This document shows, piece by piece, positions 52,796 through 61,527 of a DNA stretch of 64,000 nt. The number at the start of each line of letters is the position of its first letter. Positions within the stretch are counted from its first letter, which is position 1. The notes under the pieces were generated by a model. That model was not told the origin of the DNA and did not search any database. It was given only the letters and a program-made list of their open reading frames with translations. This DNA is from Bacteroides luti (lineage in GTDB: Bacteria > Bacteroidota > Bacteroidia > Bacteroidales > Bacteroidaceae): NCBI RefSeq assembly GCF_900128905.1, contig NZ_FQTV01000006.1, positions 124,001 to 188,000 on the forward strand, written 5' to 3'. Made by a program: the position numbers and the translations under genes.

Positions 52796-53668
52796 ATGGA
52801 TATTGATGGAAAAATAAAAAAAGAGTTTATTCGTTTTCAACGAAATGAAATAACTGAGAGCCTGGTTTATTCCCGTCTGGCTTCTATTGAAAAAGATAGT
52901 TCAAACAAGGAAATTCTTTTGAATATAGCTGCAGATGAGGTTGCTCACGGAAAAGTCTTTCAGAAATATACAAAAGAAAGTCCAATCCCTAACAGATGGA
53001 AGATATTCAAATACTATTGGTTAGCTCGTTTCTTTGGATTAACATTTGCTTTAAAATTGATGGAGTCTAGTGAATCAAATGCTCACAAAAACTATGACCG
53101 GTATGCAAGCTTTCCGGAATTACTTCGTCTAGGTCGTGAGGAAGAAGAGCATGAAAAGAAACTTATTGGTCTTATCAATGAAGAACGGCTGGAATATATG
53201 GGCTCGGTTGTACTTGGATTAAATGATGCCTTGGTAGAGTTTACTGGTGCTTTAGCCGGATTTACTCTTGCTTTAAGTGATTCAAAGCTTATAGCCTTAA
53301 CCGGAAGTATTACGGGTATTGCTGCCGCTCTTTCTATGGCTTCATCAGAATATCTTTCTACAAAATCAGAAGATAGCAATGACAAGCATCCTGTTAAGGC
53401 TGCTATCTATACAGGCTTTGCATATGTTGTTACAGTAGTTGCTTTGGTTCTACCTTTTATTATATGTTCCAATGTTTTAGTTGCACTTGGAATTATGCTT
53501 GTTGCTGCATTAATTATAATTGCTATATTTAATTATTATTATTCTGTAGCCAAAAGTGAAAGCTTTAAAAAGCGATTTATGGAAATGGCGATATTGAGTT
53601 TTGGGGTTGCAACAATTAGTTTCTTAATTGGCTATTTATTGAAAAAGTTTACAGGCATTGAAGTTTAA
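52796..53668 (+). CDS. Ferritin-like domain fused to VIT1/CCC1 iron transporter
   Basis: This 290-residue protein has two parts. Residues 1 to about 130 form a ferritin/rubrerythrin-like four-helix domain with metal-binding Glu and His in EITESLVYSRLASIEKD, AADEVAHGKVF and REEEEHEKKL. Residues about 135-290 form a VIT1/CCC1 membrane domain (GLNDALVEFTGALAGFTLAL near 141) with five helices. The plan is that of MbfA-type proteins, which export iron or manganese and protect against peroxide. Monocistronic, with its own terminator. Confidence 0.9.
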   Translation: MDIDGKIKKEFIRFQRNEITESLVYSRLASIEKDSSNKEILLNIAADEVAHGKVFQKYTKESPIPNRWKIFKYYWLARFFGLTFALKLMESSESNAHKNYDRYASFPELLRLGREEEEHEKKLIGLINEERLEYMGSVVLGLNDALVEFTGALAGFTLALSDSKLIALTGSITGIAAALSMASSEYLSTKSEDSNDKHPVKAAIYTGFAYVVTVVALVLPFIICSNVLVALGIMLVAALIIIAIFNYYYSVAKSESFKKRFMEMAILSFGVATISFLIGYLLKKFTGIEV

Positions 53669-53688
53669 TCGTCTTAAATGCCTTTTTT
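53653..53688 (+). terminator. Terminator of the ferritin-like/VIT1 gene
   Basis: AGGCATT (53653-53659) pairs with AATGCCT (53677-53683), extended inside by AAG/CTT past one mismatch, and is followed by TTTTTT. The left arm lies within the last codons of the gene. Confidence 0.75.
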
Positions 53689-53776
53689 ATTCTTTTTAAT
53701 GTTAAAGTATGCAACTTTAGTGCCTTGATTGATTAATTTATATCCTATTTTGTAATGTTGATATTGCAATTATGTG

Positions 53777-53784
53777 TAATTTTG
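53777..53784 (+). promoter_or_regulatory. -7 element of the pta-ackA operon
   Basis: TAATTTTG matches TAnnTTTG, 54 bases before the pta ATG. No -33 box at the right distance. Confidence 0.55.
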
Positions 53785-53838
53785 CAGAGTGAAAGTCAAT
53801 TACTTCGATATCAGAACATATAAATATATTATTCAATC

Positions 53839-54849
53839 ATGGATTTAATTAATGAAATTATTGCGCGGGCGAAAGCTGATCGTCAGCGTATTGTTCTTCC
53901 GGAAGGAACAGAAGAACGCACTTTGAAAGCTGCTGATCAGGTTTTGGCTGATGGGGTAGCAGACATTATTCTTATTGGTAACCCAGAAGAAATTAATGGT
54001 CTGGCTGCTCAATGGGGTCTTAAGAACATTGACAAAGCAACAATTATTGATCCGGCAAGTCATTCAAAGAAAGAGCAATATGCAGAATTGCTTTGCGAAC
54101 TTCGTAAGAAGAAAGGAATGACAATTGAAGAGGCTCGTAAGTTGGTTCTTGATCCATTGTATTTGGGATGCCTTATTATTAAGAATGGTGATGCAGACGG
54201 TCAGTTGGCTGGTGCTCAGAATACAACTGGTAATGTACTTCGTCCTGCTTTGCAGATTATTAAGACAGCTCCTGGTATCAGTGTAGTTTCTGGTGGCATG
54301 TTGTTGATTACTAAAGCTAAAGAATACGGTAAAGATGGTCTTTTAGTGATTGCCGATGTTGCTGTTTTACCAAATCCAACAGCTGAAGAACTTGCACAAA
54401 TTGCGGTAGCTACAGGCAGAACTGCTCGTGTGCTTGCAAACGTAGAACCAAAAGTTGCAATGTTGAGCTTCTCAACTAAAGGAAGTGCAAAACATGAAAT
54501 GGTTGATAAAGTTGCTGAAGCTACTCGTTTAGCAAAAGAATTAGATCCAGAAATGCAAATTGATGGTGAACTTCAGGCCGATGCAGCTCTAGTACCTTCT
54601 GTAGGTAGTAGCAAAGCTCCGGGAAGTGCAATTGCAGGACAAGCTAATACATTAGTTTTCCCATCTCTTGAAGTTGGAAATATTGCTTATAAACTTGTTC
54701 AACGTTTAGGTGGTGCAGAAGCCGTAGGTCCAGTTCTTCAGGGTATGGCTGCTCCGGTAAACGACCTTTCTCGTGGTTGCTCAGTTCAGGATATTTATAG
54801 AATGATTGCGATTACTGCTAACCAAGCTATTGGAGCAAAGAAAAAATAA
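53839..54849 (+). CDS. pta: Phosphate acetyltransferase
   Basis: Pta converts acetyl-CoA and phosphate to acetyl phosphate, the step before AckA in acetate formation. The 336-residue protein is the short Pta type without the N-terminal DRTGG/BioD-like domains. It shows RIVLPEGTEERTLKAADQ near residue 18, DGQLAGAQNTTGNVLRPALQIIKT split across residues 118-141, and VPSVGSSKAPGSAIAGQANTLVFP near 250-275. It heads a three-gene operon with a 3-hydroxyacyl-CoA dehydrogenase and ackA. Confidence 0.96.
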   Translation: MDLINEIIARAKADRQRIVLPEGTEERTLKAADQVLADGVADIILIGNPEEINGLAAQWGLKNIDKATIIDPASHSKKEQYAELLCELRKKKGMTIEEARKLVLDPLYLGCLIIKNGDADGQLAGAQNTTGNVLRPALQIIKTAPGISVVSGGMLLITKAKEYGKDGLLVIADVAVLPNPTAEELAQIAVATGRTARVLANVEPKVAMLSFSTKGSAKHEMVDKVAEATRLAKELDPEMQIDGELQADAALVPSVGSSKAPGSAIAGQANTLVFPSLEVGNIAYKLVQRLGGAEAVGPVLQGMAAPVNDLSRGCSVQDIYRMIAITANQAIGAKKK

Positions 54850-54861
54850 AAGAATTCAGTT

Positions 54862-55827
54862 ATGGCAGAAATGATAAAAGAACCAATTGAGAGCTATGGA
54901 CTAAGTTCCAAAGATCGTAAGAAAACGTTGTTTTCAAAGATTGGTATTGTAGGATGTGGAAAAGAAGGCTCTAAAATAGCTACTATAGCTGCTACTGCAG
55001 GTATTGAAGTTGTATTCCTGGAAGTAAACGATGATAAGATTCAAAAGGCATTTGACAGAATTGCCGGCGAACTTGATATGCGTATTGCTACATGGGGACT
55101 TACTCAGTCTGAAAAGAAATCTATTCTTGGACGTGTTAAGAGCTCATTGACTTTTGATGCGTTCAAAGGTTGTGATTTCGTGATAGAAGCAGTACGCTAT
55201 GATGAAAATGGCGAAAGAAGCCTTAATCACCGTAAGGAGATCTTTAAAAATCTGGAAGCAGTACTAAGTGAAGATGCTATTATAGCATCGAATGCTTCTT
55301 CTGTGGTTATCACAGAATTGGCCTCTGAACTTGAACATAAAGAGCGTTGTGTATGTTTACATTTTGTTATGATGCAGCCACAGAGCCGTGTTATGGAAAT
55401 AGTTCGCGGACTTTATACTTCGGATGATTGTTATAATAAGGTATGCCAGTTTGCAAAACTGATTAGCTATGATTATGTAACAGTTGAAGAATCTGCAGGA
55501 TTAGTTTGCAACCGATTATTCTTCATATTGTTGAATGAAGCTTGCGCTATTCTTCAGGAAGGTTTAACAACTCCTATTGAGATTGATTCAATCATTAAGT
55601 TTGGTTTGGGACAAAGACAAGGTGTATTTTGCATGGCCGACCAAATGGGGATTGAGAAAATAGTTCCTCAGATGGAAGATCTTTACAAAGAATTTGGTTC
55701 TTTGAAATATAAACCATCTCCATTATTGCTTCGATTAAATCGTGCTAAACGCTGGGGAGTAAGTACAGGCATGGGTTTCTATGCTTACGACCAAGAAGGG
55801 AACCGTATTATTAGTGAGAACGAGTAA
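54862..55827 (+). CDS. 3-hydroxyacyl-CoA dehydrogenase family protein
   Basis: This 321-residue two-domain protein of the 3-hydroxybutyryl-CoA dehydrogenase type has the NAD loop GIVGCGKEGSKIA near residue 29 (usual form GxGxMGxGIA). The likely catalytic His is in CLHFVMMQPQSRVMEIVRG near residue 170, and SAGLVCNRLFFILLNEA and LRLNRAKRWGVSTGMGFYAY follow in the C-terminal domain. The loop QPQSR replaces the common FFNPxxxMKLVE, so the substrate may differ. It lies between pta and ackA with gaps of about 12 bases, so it is cotranscribed with them. Confidence 0.85.
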   Translation: MAEMIKEPIESYGLSSKDRKKTLFSKIGIVGCGKEGSKIATIAATAGIEVVFLEVNDDKIQKAFDRIAGELDMRIATWGLTQSEKKSILGRVKSSLTFDAFKGCDFVIEAVRYDENGERSLNHRKEIFKNLEAVLSEDAIIASNASSVVITELASELEHKERCVCLHFVMMQPQSRVMEIVRGLYTSDDCYNKVCQFAKLISYDYVTVEESAGLVCNRLFFILLNEACAILQEGLTTPIEIDSIIKFGLGQRQGVFCMADQMGIEKIVPQMEDLYKEFGSLKYKPSPLLLRLNRAKRWGVSTGMGFYAYDQEGNRIISENE

Positions 55828-55838
55828 AAGTAAAAACT

Positions 55839-57041
55839 ATGAAGATATTAGTACTCAACTGCGGTAGTTCATCCATCAAGTATAAGTTGTTCAATATGGA
55901 CACTAAAGAAGTGATGGCGCAGGGTGGAATAGAAAAAATTGGATTAAAAGGTTCCTTCCTTAAACTTACCCTTCCTAATGGAGATAAGGTTATGTTAGAA
56001 GGAGAAATATTGGAACATACAGCAGGTATTGAATATATTCTCGGCGTTTTAGTCAGTGAAAAATATGGTTGTATCAAGTCATTGGATGAGATCAATGCCG
56101 TAGGTCACAGAGTAGTTCACGGAGGTGAAAAGTTTAATAAATCAGTTTTAATTACTGATCAGGTTATTGAAAAGATTGTAGAGTGTATAGATATTGCTCC
56201 ACTTCACAATCCACCTAACTTGAAAGGTATCCGTGCTGTTTCGGAATTAATGCCAAATGCACCTCAGATTGCTGTCTTTGATACAGCTTTCCACCAGACT
56301 ATGCCAGATTATGCTTATATGTATGGTATTCCTTATCAGCTTTATAAGAAATATGGTATCCGTCGTTATGGTTTCCATGGAACTAGTCACCGTTATGTTT
56401 CAAAACGTGTATGTGACTTCCTTGGTATTTCTCAGGAAGGACAACGTATCATTACTTGTCACATAGGTAACGGTGGATCTGTAGCTGCTATTAAAGATGG
56501 TAAATCTATGGATACTTCTATGGGATTTACTCCTGTAGAAGGTTTATTGATGGGAACTCGTGCCGGAGATATTGATGCCGGAGTTGTTTCTTATATCATG
56601 GACAAAGAGATGATTGGTACTTCTTCTATTTCAACCTTACTTAACAAACATAGTGGTGTTTTAGGAGTGTCAGGAATTTCTAGTGATATGCGCGAGCTAG
56701 AGGCTGCTTATGAAGCAGGCAATGAACGTGCAATTCTAGCTGAAGAGATGTATTTTTACCGCATTAAGAAGTACATTGGTGCTTATGCAGCTGCTTTAGG
56801 TGGTGTTGACATCATTGTATTTACAGGTGGTGTTGGTGAAAATCAGGCATCATGTCGTTCAGGTGCTTGCCGTGGACTTGAATTTATGGGAATTTCTTTG
56901 AATGAAGAATTAAACAATAAAGTTCGTGGTGAAGAAGTGATTATCAGCAAACCTGATTCAAAAGTGAAGGTTCTTATAATTCCTACTGATGAAGAGTTTA
57001 TGATTGCTTCAGATACTATGGAAATTTTGAAAGGCGAATAG
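55839..57041 (+). CDS. ackA: Acetate kinase
   Basis: AckA makes ATP and acetate from acetyl phosphate. The 400-residue protein has VLNCGSSSIKYKLF at the N-terminus, VGHRVVHGG near residue 88, the acetate-binding region FDTAFHQTMPDYAYMYG near residue 147, RRYGFHGTSHRYVS near residue 178 and FTGGVGENQ near residue 328. All family signatures are present. It closes the pta operon and is followed by a strong terminator. Confidence 0.97.
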   Translation: MKILVLNCGSSSIKYKLFNMDTKEVMAQGGIEKIGLKGSFLKLTLPNGDKVMLEGEILEHTAGIEYILGVLVSEKYGCIKSLDEINAVGHRVVHGGEKFNKSVLITDQVIEKIVECIDIAPLHNPPNLKGIRAVSELMPNAPQIAVFDTAFHQTMPDYAYMYGIPYQLYKKYGIRRYGFHGTSHRYVSKRVCDFLGISQEGQRIITCHIGNGGSVAAIKDGKSMDTSMGFTPVEGLLMGTRAGDIDAGVVSYIMDKEMIGTSSISTLLNKHSGVLGVSGISSDMRELEAAYEAGNERAILAEEMYFYRIKKYIGAYAAALGGVDIIVFTGGVGENQASCRSGACRGLEFMGISLNEELNNKVRGEEVIISKPDSKVKVLIIPTDEEFMIASDTMEILKGE

Positions 57042-57065
57042 TAATAAGTGCTCTAGATATAAAAG

Positions 57066-57102
57066 AAAAGAGGTATAGTCTTTAATGAACTATACCTCTT
57101 TT
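57066..57102. terminator. Bidirectional terminator between ackA and the ROK gene
   Basis: A perfect 14-base stem (57066-57079 with 57089-57102; core GAGGTATAGT) has a 9-base loop, with A-tract before and T-tract after. It serves ackA on the plus strand and the convergent ROK gene on the minus strand. Confidence 0.9.
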
Positions 57103-57123
57103 TCTATGAAAGATAATTCTTTA

Positions 57124-58104
57124 TTATTTTAAATCCTTAACTTCCCAACCAAGAGCACTTGCTCCAAGAACAGCTGCGTCTGAATCTTTAAGTTCTGAAA
57201 CAAGAAGTTTTGCTTTTCCTTTGAAAATGTTCAAAACATTATCATTAAGAGCTTTTTCAACAGGTTTCATGATGTAATCGCCTGATTTAGCTAACCCACC
57301 AAATAAAACGATAGCCTCAGGGCTTGAGAAAGCAACAAAATCAGCTAATGCTTCACCTAATAGATGACCAGTAAATTCGAAAATTTCCTGAGCTAATTTA
57401 TCACCTTTTTCTGCAGCATCAAATACATCTTTTGATGAAATTTCTTCAGCAGGGATATTACGCAATAAACTTTCGTCTGAACGAGCAATTAAAAATTCAC
57501 GAGCTGTACGTGCTACACCTGTTGCTGAGCAATAAGTTTCCAAACATCCTTTACGTCCGCAACCACACATTCTTCCATTTTCACGGCGAATGATAGTGTG
57601 TCCAAGTTCACCGGCAAAGCCATCATGTCCATAAACCATCTGTCCGTTAATAACAATTCCGCTACCAACTCCGGTTCCAAGAGTAATCATGATAAAGTCT
57701 TTCATACCGCGAGCTGCACCATAAGTCATTTCGCCAATAGCAGCTGCATTAGCATCGTTTGTTAAAGCTGTAGGAATACCAATTCTTTGTTCAAACAATT
57801 CTGCTAAATGAATAACACCTTTCCAAGGAAGATTAGGAGCAAACTCAATAGTTCCGCTATAATAGTTTCCATTTGGAGCTCCAACTCCGATACCTTTTAT
57901 TTTTTCAGCTCCACCTTCTGATTCAATAAGAGGAAGCAGTTTTGCACAAACAGCATCAACGTAATCTTCAACTTTATCATAGGCCTGAGTCTTTACAGAG
58001 TCGCTGCACAAGATAGTACCACGTGCATCTACAATGCCAAAAACGGAATTAGTTCCACCTATATCAATGCCTACAACGTAGGGCTTTTCCATACCTGAGA
58101 TCAT
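57124..58104 (-). CDS. ROK family sugar kinase (glucokinase-like)
   Basis: This 326-residue kinase has the phosphate loop VVGIDIGGTNSVFGIVD near residue 9, ALTNDANAAAIGEMTYG near residue 113 and TLGTGVGSGIVINGQ near residue 140. The ROK zinc-site signature GHTIIRRENGRMCGCGRKGCLE follows near residue 165. It likely phosphorylates glucose or a similar hexose at C6; the absence of an HTH domain argues against a repressor. The start may instead be the ATG four codons later. It is convergent with ackA. Confidence 0.9.
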   Translation of the reverse strand: MISGMEKPYVVGIDIGGTNSVFGIVDARGTILCSDSVKTQAYDKVEDYVDAVCAKLLPLIESEGGAEKIKGIGVGAPNGNYYSGTIEFAPNLPWKGVIHLAELFEQRIGIPTALTNDANAAAIGEMTYGAARGMKDFIMITLGTGVGSGIVINGQMVYGHDGFAGELGHTIIRRENGRMCGCGRKGCLETYCSATGVARTAREFLIARSDESLLRNIPAEEISSKDVFDAAEKGDKLAQEIFEFTGHLLGEALADFVAFSSPEAIVLFGGLAKSGDYIMKPVEKALNDNVLNIFKGKAKLLVSELKDSDAAVLGASALGWEVKDLK

Positions 58105-58187
58105 TATTTTTTTGTTTAAAGGGTTAATAACTAAACTACAAATTACGCAAAGTTGATTGATTTTACAAAATCTTTTTTTAATTTTCT

Positions 58188-58220
58188 TTTGTTCAACTGC
58201 AACTTTTAGTACTACTCTTG
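58188..58220 (+). promoter_or_regulatory. Promoter of the MacAB-TolC-type export operon
   Basis: TTTG (58188-58191), 21 bases, then TACTCTTG (58213-58220; seven of eight fixed positions match or are unconstrained). The ATG of the ATPase gene follows 38 bases later. Confidence 0.6.
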
Positions 58221-58258
58221 CGTCTAATACAAAAAACGTTGATTAAACATCTTAAATA

Positions 58259-58975
58259 ATGATACATTTAGAAGACATTAACAAGACTTATCACAACGGA
58301 GCTCCTCTTCACGTTCTTAAAGGTATTAATCTGGATATAGATCGTGGGGAGTTTGTTTCCATTATGGGAGCTTCTGGTTCCGGTAAATCAACCCTGCTTA
58401 ATATTCTCGGTATTTTGGATAATTACGATACGGGGAATTATTATCTCAATGATGTTCTGATGAAAAAACTGAGTGAAACCCGTGCTGCAGAGTATCGTAA
58501 CCGGATGATTGGTTTTATTTTTCAGTCTTTTAATCTGATTTCTTTTAAAAATGCAATGGAGAATGTTGCATTGCCACTTTTTTATCAGAATGTGAGCCGT
58601 AAGAAGAGAAATATTCTTGCAATGGAATATCTGGATAAACTGGGCTTGAAAGATTGGGCACATCATATGCCTAATGAATTATCCGGTGGCCAAAAGCAAC
58701 GTGTGGCAATAGCACGTGCATTAATATCTCAACCACAGATTATTTTGGCAGATGAGCCCACTGGTGCTTTGGATAGTAAAACATCTGATGAGGTAATGCA
58801 GATATTGAAAGAAGTAAATGATCTTGGAATGACGCTTGTTGTGGTAACTCACGAATCGGGTGTGGCAAATAGGACGAATAAGATTATCCATATAAAAGAT
58901 GGCCTTATTGAGTCTGTAGAAGATAACTCGAATCACAATTTATCTCCATTTGGAAAAGGTATAATGATGAAATAA
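58259..58975 (+). CDS. MacB-type ABC transporter ATP-binding protein
   Basis: This is a 238-residue ABC ATPase with Walker A GASGSGKSTLLN near residue 36, Q-loop IFQSFNLI, signature LSGGQKQRVAIARAL near residue 141 and Walker B ILADEPTGALD. It is of the MacB/LolD/FtsE branch that drives mechanotransmission across the periplasm rather than substrate passage through the membrane. It is the first of five genes (ATPase, two permeases, adaptor, TolC) that together make a tripartite efflux or secretion machine. Confidence 0.93.
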   Translation: MIHLEDINKTYHNGAPLHVLKGINLDIDRGEFVSIMGASGSGKSTLLNILGILDNYDTGNYYLNDVLMKKLSETRAAEYRNRMIGFIFQSFNLISFKNAMENVALPLFYQNVSRKKRNILAMEYLDKLGLKDWAHHMPNELSGGQKQRVAIARALISQPQIILADEPTGALDSKTSDEVMQILKEVNDLGMTLVVVTHESGVANRTNKIIHIKDGLIESVEDNSNHNLSPFGKGIMMK

Positions 58976-58978
58976 ACC

Positions 58979-60247
58979 ATGAGAATAGGACTTGATATAT
59001 GGCAGGAAATATTGAGCACAATTAAGCAAAATAAATTGCGGACAGTGCTTACCGGATTCTCCGTTTCATGGGGAATCTTTATGTTGATTGTTCTTCTAGG
59101 CTGGGGTAATGGTATAATACATGCTTTTGAAGAATCATCTTCGGATATGGCAAAGAACTCCATTAAGATATTTCCGGGATGGACTAATAAAACTTACGAT
59201 GGTCTTGAATCTAATAGAAGGATTAGCTTTAATAATAAGGACATAAATATCACTAAAAATAAATTCAGTGATAATGTTATTACTGCAGGTGCTACAGTTA
59301 AAAAAGAAGGCGTTAATCTTTCTTATAAAGATCAGTATGTATCCTTAGATCTAACCGGAGTGCACCCTTCTTATACAGAGATAGAACCTTGTAAACTTGA
59401 CCAGAACGGTGGTCGTTTTATTAATGATATGGACATAGAACAAAGCAGAAAGGTTATTGTGATTCATTATAAAACAAGGGATGTTCTTTTTCGTAAGGAA
59501 AATGCTATAGGTAAGTTTGTAAATGCAGATGGAGTAATTTATCGGGTTGTGGGAGTGTACAGGGACAAAGGAAATCAAGATTCCCGGGCGGCATATATTC
59601 CTTTTACTGCTGCACAGACAATATATAATAAAGCGGATACATTAAATAATATCATATTTACTACTCGTGGACTGAATACTGAAAAAGCGAACAAGGATTT
59701 TGAATTGGAATACCGTAAAGCACTTGGAGCTTCGCATCGTTTTGATCCTACAGATATGAATGCAATGTATATCTGGAACCGTTTTACGCAATACTTACAA
59801 CAGATGACTGCGAAGAATATTCTAACGACGGCTGTCTGGATAATTGGTATATTTACTTTGCTTAGTGGTATTGTTGGTGTAAGTAATATCATGCTTATCA
59901 CAGTTAAAGAACGTACCCGTGAAATTGGAATACGAAAGGCGTTAGGTGCTTCTCCTGCATCGGTATTATGGCTGATTATTCTTGAAAGTATATTAATAAC
60001 AACGATTTTCGGATATATCGGGATGGTTGCAGGAATTGGAGTTACGGAATACATGAATGCCGTAGAAGGGGCAAAAACCTTTGGCATGGGAGATATGCAA
60101 ATGACTGTGTATAAAGATCCTACTGTAGATCTTAGTGTAGCAATAAAAGCTACATTAACTTTGATTATTGCCGGAACTTTTGCGGGATTCTTCCCGGCAC
60201 GTAAGGCTGTTAAGATAAGACCAATTGAAGCATTAAGAGCAGAATAA
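58979..60247 (+). CDS. MacB-type ABC transporter permease (first)
   Basis: This 422-residue permease has one N-terminal helix (residues about 20-42), a large periplasmic MacB_PCD-like domain (about 45-285) and three C-terminal helices forming the FtsX domain (IFTLLSGIVGVSNIMLITVKERTREIGIRKALGAS near residue 300). The last motif is the hallmark of MacB-family proteins. It pairs with the following permease, so the complex may be a heterodimer rather than the usual homodimer. Confidence 0.93.
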   Translation: MRIGLDIWQEILSTIKQNKLRTVLTGFSVSWGIFMLIVLLGWGNGIIHAFEESSSDMAKNSIKIFPGWTNKTYDGLESNRRISFNNKDINITKNKFSDNVITAGATVKKEGVNLSYKDQYVSLDLTGVHPSYTEIEPCKLDQNGGRFINDMDIEQSRKVIVIHYKTRDVLFRKENAIGKFVNADGVIYRVVGVYRDKGNQDSRAAYIPFTAAQTIYNKADTLNNIIFTTRGLNTEKANKDFELEYRKALGASHRFDPTDMNAMYIWNRFTQYLQQMTAKNILTTAVWIIGIFTLLSGIVGVSNIMLITVKERTREIGIRKALGASPASVLWLIILESILITTIFGYIGMVAGIGVTEYMNAVEGAKTFGMGDMQMTVYKDPTVDLSVAIKATLTLIIAGTFAGFFPARKAVKIRPIEALRAE

Positions 60248-60249
60248 TT

Positions 60250-61494
60250 ATGAGTATAATAGATATAGATCGCTGGGAGGAAATCCTGATAACCATTACC
60301 CGAAACAAAACTCGCAGTGTATTAACTGCTTTCGGTATATTTTGGGGAATATTTATGTTGGTGGCTCTTATTGGCGGAGGAAATGGGCTACAGCAAATGA
60401 TGAGCAGAAACTTTGCCGGATTTGCTACAAACTCCTGCTTTATAATTAGTCAGCAAACGAGTGAACCCTATAAAGGTTTCCGTAAAGGACGTAAATGGGA
60501 CTTGGAAAACCATGATGTAGAAGTGCTCAGAACTCGTATTCATGAGATAGAAGATATTTCTCCGTGTCTTTTCAAATGGGGATCTGCCGTAGTACGTGGA
60601 GATAAAAAAGGAACATTTACAGCCAGAGGGACACGTCCGGATTATGATAAAATAGAAAAACAGACGATGATGTATGGGCGTTTCATAAACGATGTTGATA
60701 TGAGCGAACAACGTAAAATTTGTACCATCGGAAAACGTATTTATGAAACTCTTTTCAAGAAAGGAGAAAATCCTTGTGGAGAATATATTCGTGTGGATGG
60801 AATCTATTATCAGGTTGTGGGTGTTTGTTCCGGAGTTAGTAATATAAATATTGGTGGTTCCAGTGAGGAAATGATAAATATTCCGTTTACTACAATGCAG
60901 CAAGCTTATAATTACGGAAAGACAGTTCACATTATTTGTTTGACTGCTAAGCATGGAACTGCTGTAAGTGCTTTGGAACCTAAAATTCAGGAACTGATAA
61001 AGTATAACCACTTAATTTCACCTTCCGATCCTCAGGCTGTAATGGTGCTGAATATGGAAGAAATGTTTAAGATGATAGATAGCTTATTTACCGGTATTCG
61101 TACGCTTGTATGGCTTGTTGGATTGGGAACATTATTGGCCGGAGCTATTGGTGTAAGTAACATTATGATGGTTACAGTTCGTGAAAGAACAGTTGAAATA
61201 GGTATTCGTCGTGCAATTGGTGCACGTCCGCAAGATATTATGAGACAGATACTTTCAGAAAGTATGGTGTTGACTAGTATAGCCGGATTAACCGGAATAT
61301 CTTTTGCAGTGCTTATTCTTCAGGTTGCCGAGGTTGGTGTTACCGCCAGTGGCACTGAAGCTCACTTCCAGGTTTCTTTCTGGACTGCTATTGGTATGGC
61401 ATTGCTGCTACTCTCTTTGGGAATAATGGCGGGTATGGCGCCGGCCTACAGGGCAATGTCTATAAAACCTGTAGATGCAATGCGTGATGAATAA
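60250..61494 (+). CDS. MacB-type ABC transporter permease (second)
   Basis: This 414-residue paralog of the preceding permease has the same layout: helix near residues 22-42, periplasmic domain, then the FtsX domain (LGTLLAGAIGVSNIMMVTVRERTVEIGIRRAIGAR near residue 290). It begins two bases after the first permease and ends 33 bases before the adaptor gene. The periplasmic domain has diverged from that of the first permease more than the membrane part has. Confidence 0.93.
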   Translation: MSIIDIDRWEEILITITRNKTRSVLTAFGIFWGIFMLVALIGGGNGLQQMMSRNFAGFATNSCFIISQQTSEPYKGFRKGRKWDLENHDVEVLRTRIHEIEDISPCLFKWGSAVVRGDKKGTFTARGTRPDYDKIEKQTMMYGRFINDVDMSEQRKICTIGKRIYETLFKKGENPCGEYIRVDGIYYQVVGVCSGVSNINIGGSSEEMINIPFTTMQQAYNYGKTVHIICLTAKHGTAVSALEPKIQELIKYNHLISPSDPQAVMVLNMEEMFKMIDSLFTGIRTLVWLVGLGTLLAGAIGVSNIMMVTVRERTVEIGIRRAIGARPQDIMRQILSESMVLTSIAGLTGISFAVLILQVAEVGVTASGTEAHFQVSFWTAIGMALLLLSLGIMAGMAPAYRAMSIKPVDAMRDE

Positions 61495-61527
61495 TAAAAT
61501 GATAATAACAATACAAATAATACGTAT

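Noticed and set aside
60388..61011. Reverse-strand open frame of 207 codons inside the second permease
   Set aside because: Antisense to a well-supported MacB-type permease, with no family signature.
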